From: Desulfobacterales bacterium
GTDB lineage: Bacteria > Desulfobacterota > DSM-4660 > Desulfatiglandales > B25-G16
Direction of reading: 5' to 3'
DNA length: 8,413 bases
NCBI GenBank assembly: GCA_013375385.1
Contig: JABXJY010000108.1
Location: forward strand, 1 to 8,413
Shown: positions 6,283 through 8,413 of the stretch, in pieces
Layout of the letters: each line of letters begins with the position of its first letter
Numbering within the stretch: the stretch's first letter is position 1
The notes under the pieces: generated by a model
Databases searched by the model: none
Told to the model about the DNA's origin: nothing
What the model saw: the letters and a program-made list of their open reading frames with translations, nothing else
Made by a program: the position numbers and the translations under genes

Positions 6283-7473
6283 ATGGGACTATTCAATGAT
6301 ATGGCTGTTCTCTCCCTGGAACAGGCCACAACCCTCCCATACCTTACCTACCGGCTTGCCCAAGACGGAATGAATGTCATCAGGCTCGAACATCCTATCT
6401 ACGGTGATCCTAACAGGATGGTCGGTGAAAACTACCTGAAAGAAGAGAAGATGAATACCTACTACCTCTGTATAAATGCCGGGAAAAAGGCGATCACCCT
6501 CAATCTGGCCGAAGAAAAGGGCAAGGATATATTAAGAGAGCTGATTATTAGGTTAAAGGTGGATATCTTTGCTACCAATCAACTACCAAGAAATTACGCC
6601 AAACTGGGTATAGATTACGAGGGGCTGAAGAGGATCAAATCAGATATCATCTGGCTAGGCATTACAGGCTTCGGCCCTGATATCAATGAGACGGCGTATG
6701 AGCCAATCCTCCAGGCGAGGTCGGGTTTGATGGATTTAACGGGTGAGCCACAAGGTGATCCCCAATCCCTCGGTATACCCTTAGCCGATATGGGTACAGG
6801 TGAACATGCCTATGGGGTGCTGATGAGGGCCCTGCTAAAAAGGGAAAAGACGGGAGAAGGATCGAGGATAGATATAACCATGCTGGAATCGGCAACGTCC
6901 TGGCTCACCGTGCCAATAACACTAACAGCGACATTTGATAGACACGTAACGCGGCATGGAAATACCCATCAGTTCTTCGCGCCTGTGTCCGTCTTTAAGA
7001 CCAAGGATGGTTATGTATACATAGCGGTTGGCAGTGACCGGCAATGGAAGGCCATGGTAAAACTCCCCCTTTTTCAATCATTAGATAGAGCAGAATATGA
7101 AAAAAACGAGGGGAGGATACGTGATGTAGTCAACCTGAACCGGTCGATAAGCAAGATATTCTCCACTATTACCTCAGAGGAACTAATAAAGCTCTTTAAT
7201 GAGATCGGGGTACCCATAAGCAAGATAAAGGGTGTTCCAGAGGTGCTGGCAGATCCTCTCATTAAAAGGAGGCTTCTTACATCCAGGGATTCTAAATCTG
7301 GCCTTGAGCTTACCCTTGCACCACCACCTTATGTAACACCATTTCTCAAAGACTCGGACAACAGTCTCTCCTTTCCGCCCAGGTTCGGAGAGCACAACCG
7401 TGAAATCTACGGTAACATGCTCGGTTACTCTGAACGTGATCTGGTCAAGTTCCAGGAAAGAGGGATTATATAG
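6283..7473 (+). CDS. Class III CoA-transferase (CaiB/BaiF family)
   Basis: This 396-residue protein is of normal length for family III CoA-transferases, which move CoA between carboxylic acids by way of an acyl-enzyme anhydride on an Asp. Visible marks are the N-terminal MAVLSLEQATTLPY segment, AGKKAITLNL at 66-75, the GFGP turn at 129-132, and GIPLADMGTG with the expected catalytic Asp169. HQFFAPVSVFKTKDGYVYIA (229-248) is the second typical block, and PPRFGEHN lies near the end (365-372). Its place between a beta-oxidation enzyme and the ETF genes suggests that it activates the substrate or recycles CoA, saving ATP. Family members act on carnitine, formate, oxalate, bile acids, benzylsuccinate and others; the substrate here cannot be read. 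Only one subunit gene is present. The binding site is weak (AGG, 8 bases upstream), so translation may depend on the upstream gene. The stop lies 2 bases before etfB. Confidence 0.92.
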   Translation: MGLFNDMAVLSLEQATTLPYLTYRLAQDGMNVIRLEHPIYGDPNRMVGENYLKEEKMNTYYLCINAGKKAITLNLAEEKGKDILRELIIRLKVDIFATNQLPRNYAKLGIDYEGLKRIKSDIIWLGITGFGPDINETAYEPILQARSGLMDLTGEPQGDPQSLGIPLADMGTGEHAYGVLMRALLKREKTGEGSRIDITMLESATSWLTVPITLTATFDRHVTRHGNTHQFFAPVSVFKTKDGYVYIAVGSDRQWKAMVKLPLFQSLDRAEYEKNEGRIRDVVNLNRSISKIFSTITSEELIKLFNEIGVPISKIKGVPEVLADPLIKRRLLTSRDSKSGLELTLAPPPYVTPFLKDSDNSLSFPPRFGEHNREIYGNMLGYSERDLVKFQERGII

Positions 7474-7475
7474 AC

Positions 7476-8267
7476 ATGCGGATCATTGTACTTATTAAGC
7501 AGGTACCTGACACAACAGAGATCAAGATTGATCCAAAGACCGGTACCCTTATCAGGGAAGGGGTAGAAAGCATCATCAATCCTGATGATAGGCGTGCAAT
7601 TGAGTTAGCAGTTGCCTTGAAAGAGCAGTATGGAGGGAAGTCTACTGTCATCTCCATGGGCCCAAGCCAGGCCATAGATGCCATATCAGAGGCCCTCGGT
7701 ATGGGTATAGATGAAGGCATACTGCTTACAGATAAGAATCTTGCAGGGGCAGATACCTGGGCAACATCATTTACCCTTGGAAGGGCAATAGGAAAGGTAA
7801 AGAGGTACAATCTGATCATCTGCGGTAGGCAGGCAATTGATGGGGACACAGCCCAGATAGGCCCACAGATAGCAGAATTTCTGAACCTACCGCAACTTAC
7901 CTATGTCAGAAAGGTGGAGGAAATCAATGAAGAGAGGATAGTCGTCCAGAGGGCGTTGGAAGATGGCTATGAAAGGGTGGAATCCCCTCTTCCAGCCCTG
8001 ATCACCGTCATGGGGGAGGTAAATACCCCCAGATATCCAAGGATGGATCTGTTGATCAATGGCTGTGAGGAGAAGGCACCTATAAAGATCTGGGATGCAG
8101 CAGATTTAGGCGTTAAGGTCCAGGAGATAGGTCTATCCGGCTCCCTGACAAGGGTTATCAAGACCTTTTCCCCAAAAACCAAGAGAGAGGGTGAGATACT
8201 AAAAGGGAGCAGAGAAGAGGCCGTGAATCAGCTCCTTGATAGGATGCATGATAAACATCTTATTTAG
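7476..8267 (+). CDS. etfB: Electron transfer flavoprotein subunit beta
   Basis: EtfB, 263 residues, pairs with EtfA to carry electrons from acyl-CoA dehydrogenases. It opens with MRIIVLIKQVPDTTEIKID, the usual ETF-beta start, and has the nucleotide-binding block GRQAIDGDTAQIGPQIAE at 117-134, then ALEDGYERVESPLPALITV (160-178). The GRQAIDGDTAQ form is common in ETFs of anaerobes, including electron-bifurcating types, where EtfB can hold a second FAD instead of AMP. Proof of bifurcation would need residues in EtfA beyond the window. The gene follows the CoA-transferase by 2 bases, with GAGGG 11 bases before the ATG, and precedes the EtfA-like gene by 11 bases, so expression is probably coupled. 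No acyl-CoA dehydrogenase is visible; it may lie just downstream. Confidence 0.95.
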   Translation: MRIIVLIKQVPDTTEIKIDPKTGTLIREGVESIINPDDRRAIELAVALKEQYGGKSTVISMGPSQAIDAISEALGMGIDEGILLTDKNLAGADTWATSFTLGRAIGKVKRYNLIICGRQAIDGDTAQIGPQIAEFLNLPQLTYVRKVEEINEERIVVQRALEDGYERVESPLPALITVMGEVNTPRYPRMDLLINGCEEKAPIKIWDAADLGVKVQEIGLSGSLTRVIKTFSPKTKREGEILKGSREEAVNQLLDRMHDKHLI

Positions 8268-8278
8268 GGACAATCAAT

Positions 8279-8413
8279 ATGGCTATTGTCATTGACAGTG
8301 ATCTTTGTAACGGATGCGGGCTTTGCGTAAAGGTCTGTCCATACGGTGCAGTGGAATTAAGAGATGGCAAGGCAGTATTAACCGACAGGTGTACGGCCTG
8401 CGGTGCATGCATA
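8279..8413 (+). CDS. etfA: Electron transfer flavoprotein subunit alpha with N-terminal ferredoxin domain (partial, runs off the window)
   Basis: The first 45 residues are visible. They form a ferredoxin-like start: C10/C13/C16/C20 followed by Pro, then C38/C41/C44 of a second [4Fe-4S] motif that continues past the edge. AGGGA at 8266-8270, overlapping the etfB stop, lies 8 bases before the ATG. Directly after etfB the expected gene is etfA, and EtfA proteins with such an N-terminal extension are known, for example CarE of the caffeyl-CoA reductase of Acetobacterium and several bifurcating ETFs. The clusters would link the ETF flavins to ferredoxin. The alpha-subunit body is not visible, so a separate small ferredoxin gene is the alternative. 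Confidence 0.72.
   Translation, partial: MAIVIDSDLCNGCGLCVKVCPYGAVELRDGKAVLTDRCTACGACI

Overview
The window looks like the genome of an anaerobic bacterium, most likely a sulfate-reducing or syntrophic member of the Desulfobacterota. This rests on gene content: HdrA-type flavoproteins with a fused MvhD domain, an EtfB beside an EtfA-like gene with an N-terminal ferredoxin, and a beta-oxidation fusion protein with a class III CoA-transferase. It also contains a dispersed repeat common in such genomes. No rRNA or other phylogenetic marker is present, so the assignment is an inference.

Layout. Positions 1-283 hold no intact gene. They contain a dispersed repeat (about 13-48) and, on the minus strand, a broken four-helix-bundle (S23/avd-type) gene at 76-231. 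Positions 284-4101 are a minus-strand operon, in transcription order: a 70-residue 2[4Fe-4S] ferredoxin, a short HdrA-like flavoprotein with an inserted ferredoxin domain, and a 685-residue HdrA-MvhD fusion. Positions 4102-4214 are a divergent intergenic region where a plus and a minus sigma70-like promoter overlap almost completely across a small inverted repeat. Positions 4215-8413 are a plus-strand operon: a 3-hydroxyacyl-CoA dehydrogenase/enoyl-CoA hydratase fusion, a CaiB/BaiF CoA-transferase, EtfB, and the start of an EtfA-like gene with an N-terminal ferredoxin domain, cut by the window edge.

How they may work together (inference). The plus operon activates a carboxylic acid by CoA transfer, hydrates and oxidises the acyl-CoA, and passes electrons to a ferredoxin-linked, possibly bifurcating or confurcating ETF. 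The divergent operon encodes two HdrA-like subunits whose domains complement each other, plus a ferredoxin. It would move electrons between ferredoxin, NADH and an unidentified partner. No HdrB/HdrC, QmoC, hydrogenase or acyl-CoA dehydrogenase is visible, so the partners must lie elsewhere. The split HdrA pair beside a ferredoxin-type ETF operon is the best candidate here for an incompletely described electron-transfer system.
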